Source: Candidatus Cloacimonadota bacterium
Lineage (GTDB): Bacteria; Cloacimonadota; Cloacimonadia; JGIOTU-2
Length of the DNA: 64,000 bases
Reading direction: 5' to 3'
Assembly: GCA_016932035.1 (NCBI GenBank)
Contig: JAFGDR010000040.1
Span: forward strand, 78,791 to 142,790
The notes under the pieces are model-generated. The model saw only the letters and a program-made list of their open reading frames with translations, was not told the origin of the DNA and searched no databases. Of this stretch, positions 1 to 8,475 are shown piece by piece. The position numbers and the translations under genes are program-made. The stretch's first letter is position 1. Each line of letters starts with the position of its first letter.

Positions 1-1212
1 AATATTATTAGGATCTATACCACGTTTTTCTGCATAATTCGCAAGTGAATATGCGGCAGCAATAGCCATCTCATCCGTAACTTTTTTTGCACGGACCATG
101 AGTGCTCCTTTGAGGATACCCGGGAATCCAAGTGAGTTATTGACCTGGTTCGGGAAATCACCCCGTCCGGTAGCAACGATGAATGCGCCAGCTTCTTTTG
201 CTGCATACGGATAGATCTCAGGCACCGGATTTGCACAGGTAAACACAATAGATTTGTCTGCCATTGAGCTGATCCATTCTGGTTTTACCGTATCTGGTCC
301 CGGTTTTGAAAGTGCGATCAGTACGTCTGCACCTTTGCATGCCTCTGCAAAATCATTGATCCTGTTTGGATTTGTTTTTTCGCAGAGCTCCCATTTTCGA
401 TAGAAACGCGTATCAGCCTTGATATCCTCTCTTCCTGCATGCAATCCGCCCTTTGAATCAAACATGATTAACTTTTTAGGGTCACCACCGGCAGCAATAA
501 TGATTCTAGCAATGGTTGTATTGGATGCGCCTGCCCCAAGCATCGTGATACGAACATCGGAAAGTTCTTTCCCTGCAAGTTTCAGTGCATTGATAAGACC
601 GGCAAGTGTCACACATGCAGTGCCCTGTGCATCATCGTGCCAGACCGGGATATCACACTCTTCTCGAAGTGTATCCAGAACTTTATAACAATTGGGCTGT
701 GAAATATCTTCGAGATTGATTGCACCAAAACTCGGTTGGCACATCTTCACAAAATCGATGATCTTGTCAGGATCGTGCTCGCCTTTGTCATTATAACTGT
801 CTACACACAATGCAACAGCATCAACACCTCCCAGATATTTCATAAGAAATGCCTTTCCTTCCATCACTCCGAGTCCTCCCGGAGGAGTACAATCGCCATC
901 ACCAAGCACACGCGTGGAATCACTGACAACTGCGACGAGATTACCCCTATTCGATAGTTCAAAAGACGCGTCATTATCATCGCGAATTGTCGTTGAGATC
1001 TTCGATACACCAGGGGTATACCAAACATTGAACCAGTTAAAACCAAAAACCGCTGCTTTTGGCACGGTCTGGATCTTTCCATTGTAAAAGCGGTGTGAGA
1101 GTTCAGCGAGTTTTTTCAGGAAAAATGTTTTAGCTTTAGCTTTCTGTTCTTCGGTGAAGTCGTCTGGAAAGACTTCATCCAGATTTTTCAGTGAGAATTC
1201 GACTTTTTTCAT
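1..1212 (-). CDS. Malic enzyme (oxidative decarboxylating malate dehydrogenase), 3' part outside window
   Basis: The gene is read from an ATG at 1212 and stays open to base 1, giving 404 residues without a stop; the C-terminus is cut by the window edge. Visible motifs are the N-terminal WYTPGVSK segment with the catalytic Tyr, the VMEGK segment with the catalytic Lys, a metal-site region PVWHDDAQGTA, and a Rossmann nucleotide-binding segment MLGAGASNTTIARII. The family converts malate to pyruvate and CO2 with NAD(P). The glycine-rich stretch before VMEGK reads LGDGDCTPPGGLG where many bacterial enzymes have LGLGNIGPLA, so this is a divergent subgroup. A GGAGG lies 10 bases before the ATG and the gene starts 35 bases after the adaptor gene, so it may be co-transcribed with the efflux genes. 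It would link malate from the fumarase step of the central operon to pyruvate (inference). Confidence 0.9.
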   Translation of the reverse strand, partial: MKKVEFSLKNLDEVFPDDFTEEQKAKAKTFFLKKLAELSHRFYNGKIQTVPKAAVFGFNWFNVWYTPGVSKISTTIRDDNDASFELSNRGNLVAVVSDSTRVLGDGDCTPPGGLGVMEGKAFLMKYLGGVDAVALCVDSYNDKGEHDPDKIIDFVKMCQPSFGAINLEDISQPNCYKVLDTLREECDIPVWHDDAQGTACVTLAGLINALKLAGKELSDVRITMLGAGASNTTIARIIIAAGGDPKKLIMFDSKGGLHAGREDIKADTRFYRKWELCEKTNPNRINDFAEACKGADVLIALSKPGPDTVKPEWISSMADKSIVFTCANPVPEIYPYAAKEAGAFIVATGRGDFPNQVNNSLGFPGILKGALMVRAKKVTDEMAIAAAYSLANYAEKRGIDPNNI

Positions 1213-1247
1213 CAGTTGTGTTCCTCCACATCCATATTTATAAATTA

Positions 1248-2378
1248 TTAATGCATTCTGAATCTACGACCAAAATTCTGCTCACCTTGATTCGGATTAT
1301 ATTTTTCAACAAGAGAGACCGTATCACCTTCTGCCACACCTTCGATAATTTCAACCTTCTGCAAGTCGTTGATGCCAGTCTTCACTATTGATGGTGTTAT
1401 AAGTGTATCCAATGTAACGACATAGACAACGTCATTTCCATTATCATCCTGGAATATTGCCTGGATCGGAACGGTAACCACACCTTTTCGCGTCTGCCCG
1501 ATAATCGTAACATTTGCACTCATGCCGGGACGTAAGTCTATAAGTTCATCATCGATGGACACCTTCACCTCGAATATGCGGATATTATTATTACCGACAG
1601 TTGCCATCGGAGAAATATGTATGATCTTACCCTTGAATTTCTTATCAGGGAATGCATCGATCGTTATCTTTGCTTCTCTACCAAGTGCCACTTTGCCGAT
1701 ATCGACTTCATTGATATCAGTGAGAATGATCATCTGCGAAAGGTCTGCGATCGTTATGAGAACAGTTCCACCTGAATAGGATTCACTGGACACGACCATT
1801 TCACCCTCTTCAACATCTTTGTGTATGATCATCCCGGATACCGGAGCGGTGACTTTGAGATTCTTCTCAGTAATGCCCACTTCTTCTACCAATTGATGCT
1901 GCTCGAGTGCAGAGTCATAATCGATTTGAGCTAATTTCAAGGCATTTTGAGCATCACGCCAAACCTCATCGGATATAAGACTTTTATTATAGAGTTCTTT
2001 ACTGGATTCATAATCTTTTTTTGCATTCTCAAGGTTGATCTCAGTAGTTTTCAGGTTGCTTTTGATGCGTGAAAGTGTTTGCGCCTGCGACATATCGGGC
2101 TCGATCTCAGCAATAATATCCCCTTCATAGATATACTGTCCTTCTTCAACGTACATTTTAATAATACGACCACTCAGTTTGGACTTCACATTCACTTCTT
2201 TTACGGGTCTGATCTCACCCACTTCATCGAGAATGATAGAAATATCATCAAGCTTTGCTATCGCAGTAGGAGTTTTTTTCTGCTCTGCTTCCGGTGCTGT
2301 CTTCTTTTTCCCAAATAGTGAAAACGCAACCACAGCAACAATGATAATTATGATTATGATCCAAATAAATTTTTTCAT
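1248..2378 (-). CDS. Efflux periplasmic adaptor subunit (HlyD/MacA family)
   Basis: This 376-residue protein starts with one hydrophobic segment rich in Ile (about residues 4-22), then shows the usual adaptor order: a half-barrel with SGRIIKMYVEEGQYIYEGD, a long alpha-helical hairpin (about 100-165), the second half lipoyl-like segment KVTAPVSGMIIHKDVEEGEMV, and a C-terminal beta-barrel with RPGMSANVTI. Such proteins bridge an inner-membrane pump to a TolC channel. The tolC-type gene lies 11 bases upstream. No pump subunit (RND or MacB-type) is present nearby, so the inner-membrane partner must be encoded elsewhere. The start is supported by an AGAAGGCAGGT just before ATG. Confidence 0.9.
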   Translation of the reverse strand: MKKFIWIIIIIIIVAVVAFSLFGKKKTAPEAEQKKTPTAIAKLDDISIILDEVGEIRPVKEVNVKSKLSGRIIKMYVEEGQYIYEGDIIAEIEPDMSQAQTLSRIKSNLKTTEINLENAKKDYESSKELYNKSLISDEVWRDAQNALKLAQIDYDSALEQHQLVEEVGITEKNLKVTAPVSGMIIHKDVEEGEMVVSSESYSGGTVLITIADLSQMIILTDINEVDIGKVALGREAKITIDAFPDKKFKGKIIHISPMATVGNNNIRIFEVKVSIDDELIDLRPGMSANVTIIGQTRKGVVTVPIQAIFQDDNGNDVVYVVTLDTLITPSIVKTGINDLQKVEIIEGVAEGDTVSLVEKYNPNQGEQNFGRRFRMH

Positions 2379-2389
2379 ACCTGCCTTCT

Positions 2390-3631
2390 TTAATACCTGT
2401 TTAAAAGTTTATCATTATTTATAAGATGAATATTTTCCTGTGCCATGATCAGCAAATAGTATTGGCTGATCCTGTTGCTCATACTCTGGAAACGCTCCTG
2501 GCGTGCATTTTCAAGTTCCGTCAGATCTGCTTGCCCGAGACGATATTTCTCGTTCACCAGGTTGAAGTGCATCTCGGAAAGAGCTTCCTGCTTCTGAGCA
2601 AGTTCATAACTCTGCTGAAGTTGGTTATAGTATTTTACTGCCTGCAAGAAATCCTGCTGCTCCTGTTTCTTTGTATGTTCATAAAGCAGTTTTGCTTGTT
2701 TATAACTGTAGTGCGACGTCTTATTCGAAGGAAGATTAGTCAGTGGATTCAGAAGCGGGTAGGAAAGGGCAATCGTATATTGGATTGGAGAACTTTTTGA
2801 ATTAAAATCGAAGAGTCCACCTTTTTCCCAGTCGAGAGATTTATTCACGGAAAAGCTCAGGGTCGGGATGAACTCAAGCCAGTTCTGAATGTAGTTCATT
2901 TTGGATTGCTTTAAGCTTTCTTTGTAGGAGTTGACCGAAAGGTTGTTGTCTATATCAAGACTGTATTTCTGGTCCTGCATAATTTCATAGTCGATATCAT
3001 CAAATGTGTAACTGTCTTTGTAATCAACACTTATCATGAAACAGAGATCCATCTTGCTGTTCTCGAAATTATAATTATTTTTAAGGGAATCGATCTGAGC
3101 CCGTGATAGGTCTATCTCTGCCTGCCTCATGTCAATTTCGGATACTTTACCGTAATCCCGTAGTGTTTTGGTTTCATCATAGTTCATCTGTGCTATTTTC
3201 AGTGCCATTTTCGATACATCAAAAAGCTTTTCCTGTAGAAGAACATTCAGATATGAGGAAATAATATTGTAGATCAGATTCTTGCGGGTGATCTCGAGAT
3301 CGATCTTGCTTTTCTTCAGCGACGAAAGACCATTTGTGATGCTGAAGTAACGGTAGTCATCACTATAAATGGTTTCTGAAATATTGATACTTCCTGATTT
3401 TGTTGTCGTACCTGCTGCTTCTGTTTGTGAGATTGAATAGTTAGCATTGGGAAGAATGTCCAGAACAGATGAATATAAACTCTGTTTGGACTTTTTCATC
3501 GAATAGGTTTGATTGGTGATGTCATAGGAGTTTTCCAAACCAATCTGGATAACCTTGTCGATGGTAAAACTTTCTGCAAAAGCTGTGCCTGCAAAGACAA
3601 GCATCAAAGCGCATAGAAATATTTTTTTCAT
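2390..3631 (-). CDS. TolC-family outer membrane efflux protein
   Basis: A 413-residue protein with a clear signal peptide (MKKIFLCALMLVFAGTAFA) and two repeated helical regions typical of the OEP family, seen in segments such as IDMRQAEIDLSRAQIDSLKNN and the near-C-terminal NLVNEKYRLGQADLTELENA, which carries the usual YxxGxxxxxELxxA pattern. The family forms the trimeric outer-membrane exit duct of tripartite efflux pumps and type I secretion. It is co-directional with the adaptor gene, 11 bases downstream, and begins 24 bases after the small membrane protein gene. An AGAGAGG precedes the ATG. Confidence 0.9.
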   Translation of the reverse strand: MKKIFLCALMLVFAGTAFAESFTIDKVIQIGLENSYDITNQTYSMKKSKQSLYSSVLDILPNANYSISQTEAAGTTTKSGSINISETIYSDDYRYFSITNGLSSLKKSKIDLEITRKNLIYNIISSYLNVLLQEKLFDVSKMALKIAQMNYDETKTLRDYGKVSEIDMRQAEIDLSRAQIDSLKNNYNFENSKMDLCFMISVDYKDSYTFDDIDYEIMQDQKYSLDIDNNLSVNSYKESLKQSKMNYIQNWLEFIPTLSFSVNKSLDWEKGGLFDFNSKSSPIQYTIALSYPLLNPLTNLPSNKTSHYSYKQAKLLYEHTKKQEQQDFLQAVKYYNQLQQSYELAQKQEALSEMHFNLVNEKYRLGQADLTELENARQERFQSMSNRISQYYLLIMAQENIHLINNDKLLNRY

Positions 3632-3655
3632 GGAGACCTCTCTTGTCTATTTTCT

Positions 3656-4228
3656 TTAGAAGATTATAAGCAAAATCAGGTTTAAAAAACCAAAAAGCAA
3701 TCCGAAAAAAGCCCCTATGATTACTAATGGTTTCGTGAGATAATATTTTGCTTTATCTTCGATAAATTTCATTTTTTCATCAGATAAGAGATCGAAAACT
3801 TTCTCTTTGACCTGATATTTTTCGGCTAAGTCAGGAATAAAATTCCTGAACAGTTCTTTTAAAAAAAAATCGGTTGTGACCTCAAGGAAAGAAAAAACCG
3901 GTTTATATATAAATGGAGGAAGATTCTGAAGGAAGGATTTCTCTTCGAGCCAATGCTGGATCTTTTTCTGAGTATCAAGAAGGAATTCTTCCTTTTTTAC
4001 ATTCACTGCACCGCCAGGGAAACGCTCTATATAGGTTTCATATTTCTCAGTAACAATTTTTGCTATTTTATTCCTGAGGAATACAAGTATTCCAACAATT
4101 GGTAGTTCTTTCCCAAAGACTTTTGGCTTTTTCCTCGGATGGAAAAAGATCAGGAAAAGGAAATAGAAAAAACCAATTCCCCACAGAATATTAAGAATAA
4201 AAATGATAATAATAAGATACCAGGGCAT
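3656..4228 (-). CDS. DUF445-like small membrane protein
   Basis: A 190-residue protein with a hydrophobic helix at each end (about residues 4-28 and 168-190) and a charged alpha-helical middle. The segment FHPRKKPKVFGKELPIVGIL followed by FLRNKIAKIVTEKY resembles the start of DUF445 (YheB-type) membrane proteins, though this one is short and the match is by eye only. Its ATG shares one base with the stop codon of the upstream TPM-domain gene (TAATG), implying translational coupling. The function is unknown. Confidence 0.6.
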   Translation of the reverse strand: MPWYLIIIIFILNILWGIGFFYFLFLIFFHPRKKPKVFGKELPIVGILVFLRNKIAKIVTEKYETYIERFPGGAVNVKKEEFLLDTQKKIQHWLEEKSFLQNLPPFIYKPVFSFLEVTTDFFLKELFRNFIPDLAEKYQVKEKVFDLLSDEKMKFIEDKAKYYLTKPLVIIGAFFGLLFGFLNLILLIIF

Positions 4229-4977
4229 TAGAAACCTCTACCGACTCCTCCCCCACCACTCATACCTCCGCCAAACCCTCCAAAGCCTCCGAATCCACCG
4301 CTGCCGCTACTCCAGCTTCCGCCAGAACTTCTACCTCCCCGCATTCCTCCAAGAAAGAGAAATGGCAGGAATCCCATGCGACTGCCGAAGATCAACATAA
4401 GGACTATAAATCCTATAATAAATTTAATAACACGTCTTGGATCATCTTGCCCATCTATGGGATATGGTCCTTCTGGAACTCCATCGAATTGCACACCATA
4501 ATGCCTGCCAATGACAGAGGCAAGCGCAAGATACCCTTGCAATACACCCTGGTTCCAGTTGTTATTCCTGAGATAAGGAACCATATACGTATCTGCGATC
4601 TCGCCTGCAAGTCCGTCCGTAATAAAACCTTCAGCGCCATAGCCAACTTCAATCTTCAATTTCCGTTCATCGATAGCAACAAGGATAAGGCAGCCTTCGT
4701 CATCTTTTGAGCCAACTCCCCACGTTGCATATAATTTATTAGCATACGTATAATAATCCTCACCTTGCAGATCTTTTACGATTGCTACTGCAAGCTCGAA
4801 GCCGGTTTTTTGCTTGATCTCAAGCGCAAGGCTGTTGAGCTGCTGTACGGTACTGCTCGAAAGCACACCCGCAAAATCATTCACCCATTGTGTCGGTGTG
4901 GGATACGTGACTTTCGCTGATATCAGAAGAGGTATGAGTAGCAGTAAACCGATGAGAACTATTGATCTTTTTTTCAT
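4228..4977 (-). CDS. TPM-domain (YgcG family) envelope protein
   Basis: A 249-residue protein with an N-terminal signal peptide (MKKRSIVLIGLLLLIPLLISA), a TPM domain at about residues 30-160 (VNDFAGVLSSSTVQQLNSLA, then TGFELAVAIVKDL and IEVGYGAEGFITDG), a transmembrane segment near residue 190-210, and a Gly/Ser-rich tail with repeated GGFGG. This order matches the TPM_phosphatase (TLP18.3/Psb32/MOLO-1) proteins of bacteria, whose true role is poorly known. It overlaps the next gene by one base. There is no clear Shine-Dalgarno before the ATG; a TTGACG element lies about 60 bases upstream. Confidence 0.85.
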   Translation of the reverse strand: MKKRSIVLIGLLLLIPLLISAKVTYPTPTQWVNDFAGVLSSSTVQQLNSLALEIKQKTGFELAVAIVKDLQGEDYYTYANKLYATWGVGSKDDEGCLILVAIDERKLKIEVGYGAEGFITDGLAGEIADTYMVPYLRNNNWNQGVLQGYLALASVIGRHYGVQFDGVPEGPYPIDGQDDPRRVIKFIIGFIVLMLIFGSRMGFLPFLFLGGMRGGRSSGGSWSSGSGGFGGFGGFGGGMSGGGGVGRGF

Positions 4978-5186
4978 TTAACGTATATACTTTTTTTATA
5001 ATTTGGTTTTACAAAAAATGAAGCTGAAAAATTTACGTCAACTATTATATTGGATTTGCCATGACAGGCATTCATTATAACAAGTATATGTAAACAATCA
5101 AACTGCTCTTTATGCTGTTTGTAAGCTGATACAATGACAAGATATTCTATTTATTTTTATCCAATAATTATTTCCCCAGATCCTTA

Positions 5187-6175
5187 TCAATATCGATACA
5201 CAGTCGCATTATCTTCGGGAAGTTTTCTCCACATTTTATCTGTTATGATAACAACGATAGCCGCAACATCGATCAGAATGCTCAATATGATCATGAAAGA
5301 TGATCCGTTCATTCCAGCGGGAAAAGAGAGCACGGTAGCAGTGGAATTGAAAGAGGTATGAAGTAGTGTTGTCAAAAGCAGACTGCCCTTTGAATGATTG
5401 ATAACCATGTAATGAGAAACGTTATCCCAATATTATAATAAAATCTCACGATGAATCCATCGATCCCGCCAGCATAAATTCCACTGAGATGTAACGGCAG
5501 ATGCCAGACAGTCCATATTATTCCAAGAATAAGTGTTGCAACAAGCGGTGAGTATCGATACTGCAATCGTGGAAGGGCAAATCCTCTCCATCCGATCTCT
5601 TCCCGTAAAGGTCCCCTGACAAGAGTAACATATCCACATGCAATGAACACTGAAGACACACCCCCGAAAGACAGTTGAGGAATAAGTTCACGTAATGAAA
5701 TACCGGCATGCAACGTACAGATAATTGCCGTTAACACGATGAATATGGGAATCATTATGAGGACTACGATATACGATTTCAAATTTACTCTACCAATATA
5801 GAGTTTGTTCAAGAGTTCCTTAATCCCTTTTCGGGGATGTAGTCCTCCGCTTATGATAAACGCAGTGATACCTGCATTGATTAAAACGAGCAGCAGCAGG
5901 AAAATGGATGCGGATGCCCTGATGTGCAGGTACAATACTATCAGAGCTGCAGTGATTAGGGCTGCGATGGAAAAAACTACCCAGTACTTTTTCCTATCTG
6001 TTTTTACAGGTTCCGGTTTTATAATTTGTGAAATGATCATGGCAGCAAATGCTGGTCCGGTACCGCCTATTGCCATAAGAAGAATCTCAGTAGCCATATC
6101 CTTGATCGTTACAAACAGCGGTATGAAAAAAATTAACCACGTAATAATGAAGGTCAGTACAAAGTATGATATCAA
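5187..6175 (-). pseudogene. CPBP intramembrane metalloprotease, frameshifted
   Basis: Residues 1-267 (5372-6175) form a polytopic membrane protein with the CPBP/CAAX-protease motifs EEIGWRGFALPRLQ and WTVWHLPLHL. The frame then ends early at 5372. The missing C-terminal part continues in another frame at 5187-5408 as HSKGSLLLTTLLHTSFN, the family's usual third motif carrying the last conserved His/Asn. Adding one base near 5400-5405 joins the two into LITWL-x-NHSKGSLLL. The N-terminus is also unclear. The only in-frame start is TTG at 6175 without a Shine-Dalgarno, while upstream codons in the same frame read NGFIKKYQ, which looks like a normal family N-terminus without a start codon. Either the gene is decaying or the assembly has indels here. 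Confidence 0.8.
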
Positions 6176-6326
6176 CTGATATTTTTTGATGAAACCATTA
6201 AGTAAGCCATGCAGTCACACCTTTCGCACGAAATCAGTTTCGTTTTTTTATTATTTTTTGTAACGTGGTTTTACTAACCAGAACCGATGCTTTTACGTCA
6301 ATATTATTACATGAACATTGAACGAT

Positions 6327-6357
6327 AAAAAAAGTCCGCATCAAAAGACACGGACTG
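6327..6357 (-). terminator. Rho-independent terminator after the first Asp-box gene
   Basis: On the minus strand a stem AGTCCG...CGGACT is followed by a run of T (the A run at 6327-6333 on plus). It lies about 20 bases beyond the stop codon at 6378. The 3' arm shares the GTCCGCAT core with the terminator of the paralogous gene at 8422-8451. Confidence 0.8.
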
Positions 6358-6377
6358 AATGAATGAAGAAGAAAATA

Positions 6378-8345
6378 TTAACGGACGATCAACATTTTTC
6401 CTATTGGCGATATCATAGAACCAGTTAGTTTATAGAAATAAATACCATTCGCAACATCACTCCCAGCAGCGTTCTTGCCATCCCAGTCCGCATAACCACT
6501 TTGAGGTATTTCACGCGTTAATGATAGCAATCGCACAAACTGACCTTTTGTATTGTAGATTACGACCTCAGCATCTTCCGGGATTATTCTTTTACTGCTG
6601 AACGAAATCCTTGTTGAAATTCCGAATGGGTTTGGATAATTTTCGCATATGATTTGATGTTGCTCGGATTCCGGATTTGTACCAAGAAAACTGAAATCCA
6701 TTTGAACGATACATTCGTTTATCTGACCACCAGTACATGGTCCCTGTCCCTGAATATATGAACCAAAATCATTGTCATCCATATACATAATGACAAATTT
6801 CCCATCACTATCATCGACATCCCGAATGACCTTTTGAGTATATGGATAAACAGTAATTTGGTCCGCAAAATTATAATTTGGATTATAAATATCAGTAAGG
6901 TAAAGCGGCTCCGACCAGGTTTCTCCATTATCATTGGATGCGGAAATCGCAATGAGCGGATGGTTAAGATATTCATCATAACCGGGAATGCCGTTCAAGG
7001 CAAAGTAGTGATACGTACAGTCTGTCCAGAGCTGCATCATCCATTCATTGTCTAAAGAAAAGGATTGTGCCTGTACACTGCCCCACGGATAAGGAGTATC
7101 ATAGAAATAATGACCTTGAACATATTGGAGAAGCGTATCACTCGTTACAGGATCGATTCCCCAAGGTACATCATGTCCAGAACCACCAGTATCCATCCAC
7201 GGAAAAGCAGGTACATTTCTAAAGATAAATTCATCACCGTCCCATACAAATTCTGCCTGAGGGAGAAATTCTATCTGAAAATAATAGTATCCATCGGCAT
7301 CTTCCATGGTATATTCCTGCAAATAAGGAAAATGAACATTTCCCTCATTATCGATGATCGCTGTACTCTTATATCCGCCGGCTCGTGTGTAGAGTTTATC
7401 AGGTATGTCTCCATTGGGGAGTTCGAACTGCGGCAGATTATCAACGTCGTAAAATGCTGATCCTGGACCATCGTCATGTAAATTCGCAGTATCCCAGGTG
7501 GCACCATAATCGAAGGACTCCCAGACAAATGCACCCTCCTGTACGGGCATATTACCCAGATCTCCTTCTAACCAAAATGCTAATCCGATAATTGCCACAT
7601 GGCCTGGATTTACATAGTCTATTGCAAAGGATGCACTCGGTCGGCACGACACGTCACGCCAGCTATATAAGGGACACACTTCAGTCCAGTTTGCTTGATT
7701 GATAAGCAAATCGAGATCCACAGGTTGGACATTTTCAATATCAAGATAGAGAATGCGTATATCTTCACACGGATGATCAAAATTATCGTGAGTAGCATTA
7801 TATGATATATGATAGTATCGTATCCAATCATCACCAAACGGTGACGGTCCTCTATGAATTTGAGGCCAGATATACTCATCCGGTGGTGTTGAATAAAAAA
7901 TGCCTTTGGGCCAAGGTTCGATTGCATCTGGATTATGGTAAGTTATAACGCATACAGTCTCTAAATCAAGCTCATGCCACGTAACAATTGGGCGTCCGCT
8001 TGCCGGGTGTATGTTTATATCTCCATAACCTTGATAATGATTGGGAGGTGAGAAGGGTCCAAGACTATTTACAGTGCCATTAGCATTTAATAAAGCACCG
8101 TATTGTAAACGATTGGAATCAAATGTTTCTTTTGCCATAAATGTTAGATATGTTCCATCACCACATTCAGTTTGAGGTGCTATCGGGTATGTATTCAAGC
8201 CACCGGGCAGATAATCATAATACGATGTCATGATCGTTGTGGGATAGGTAAGGAATTGGTATTGGGGAACTTGATTGTTCTCAGCAATTACAAGCTGTGA
8301 GCTCAAAAATAATATCACAGCAAACATAAAAATCACTCTTTTCAT
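6378..8345 (-). CDS. Secreted Asp-box (BNR) beta-propeller protein with C-terminal sorting domain, copy 1
   Basis: A 655-residue protein with a signal peptide (MKRVIFMFAVILFLSSQLVIA) and two Asp-box motifs of the sialidase-type propeller, SFDYGATW near residue 277 and SNDNGETW near 470. It ends in an FlgD-like/Por_Secre_tail domain from about residue 570 (NYPNPFGISTRISF, then YNTKGQFVRLL, GIYFYKL and a final LIVR). It is clearly paralogous to the gene immediately upstream (8476-10533), with blocks such as GGSGHDVPWG and GSYIQGQG shared. No catalytic residues of a true sialidase could be identified. Sorting domains of this kind direct export through type IX-like systems in Bacteroidetes; no such machinery is encoded in this window. 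AAAGGAGG precedes the ATG. Confidence 0.85.
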   Translation of the reverse strand: MKRVIFMFAVILFLSSQLVIAENNQVPQYQFLTYPTTIMTSYYDYLPGGLNTYPIAPQTECGDGTYLTFMAKETFDSNRLQYGALLNANGTVNSLGPFSPPNHYQGYGDINIHPASGRPIVTWHELDLETVCVITYHNPDAIEPWPKGIFYSTPPDEYIWPQIHRGPSPFGDDWIRYYHISYNATHDNFDHPCEDIRILYLDIENVQPVDLDLLINQANWTEVCPLYSWRDVSCRPSASFAIDYVNPGHVAIIGLAFWLEGDLGNMPVQEGAFVWESFDYGATWDTANLHDDGPGSAFYDVDNLPQFELPNGDIPDKLYTRAGGYKSTAIIDNEGNVHFPYLQEYTMEDADGYYYFQIEFLPQAEFVWDGDEFIFRNVPAFPWMDTGGSGHDVPWGIDPVTSDTLLQYVQGHYFYDTPYPWGSVQAQSFSLDNEWMMQLWTDCTYHYFALNGIPGYDEYLNHPLIAISASNDNGETWSEPLYLTDIYNPNYNFADQITVYPYTQKVIRDVDDSDGKFVIMYMDDNDFGSYIQGQGPCTGGQINECIVQMDFSFLGTNPESEQHQIICENYPNPFGISTRISFSSKRIIPEDAEVVIYNTKGQFVRLLSLTREIPQSGYADWDGKNAAGSDVANGIYFYKLTGSMISPIGKMLIVR

Positions 8346-8421
8346 GGTTCCTCCTTTGAGAATACTATTCCCAAATTGTATCGCATATCAAATACGTATT
8401 ATTTAATAATTCTTGTCAAAT

Positions 8422-8451
8422 AAAAAAGTCCGCATTTTTCAATGCGGACTT
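8422..8451 (-). terminator. Rho-independent terminator after the second Asp-box gene
   Basis: A perfect 11-bp stem, AAGTCCGCATT with AATGCGGACTT, and a 3-nt loop are followed on the minus strand by a T run. It lies 25 bases beyond the stop at 8476 and separates the two paralogous genes into distinct transcription units. Confidence 0.88.
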
Positions 8452-8475
8452 GTAATCGAAATATTGCTCTTTACA

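Noticed and set aside
2426..2800. 124-residue plus-strand frame opposite tolC
   Set aside because: It lies wholly antisense to the clear TolC gene and has no motif or ribosome site.
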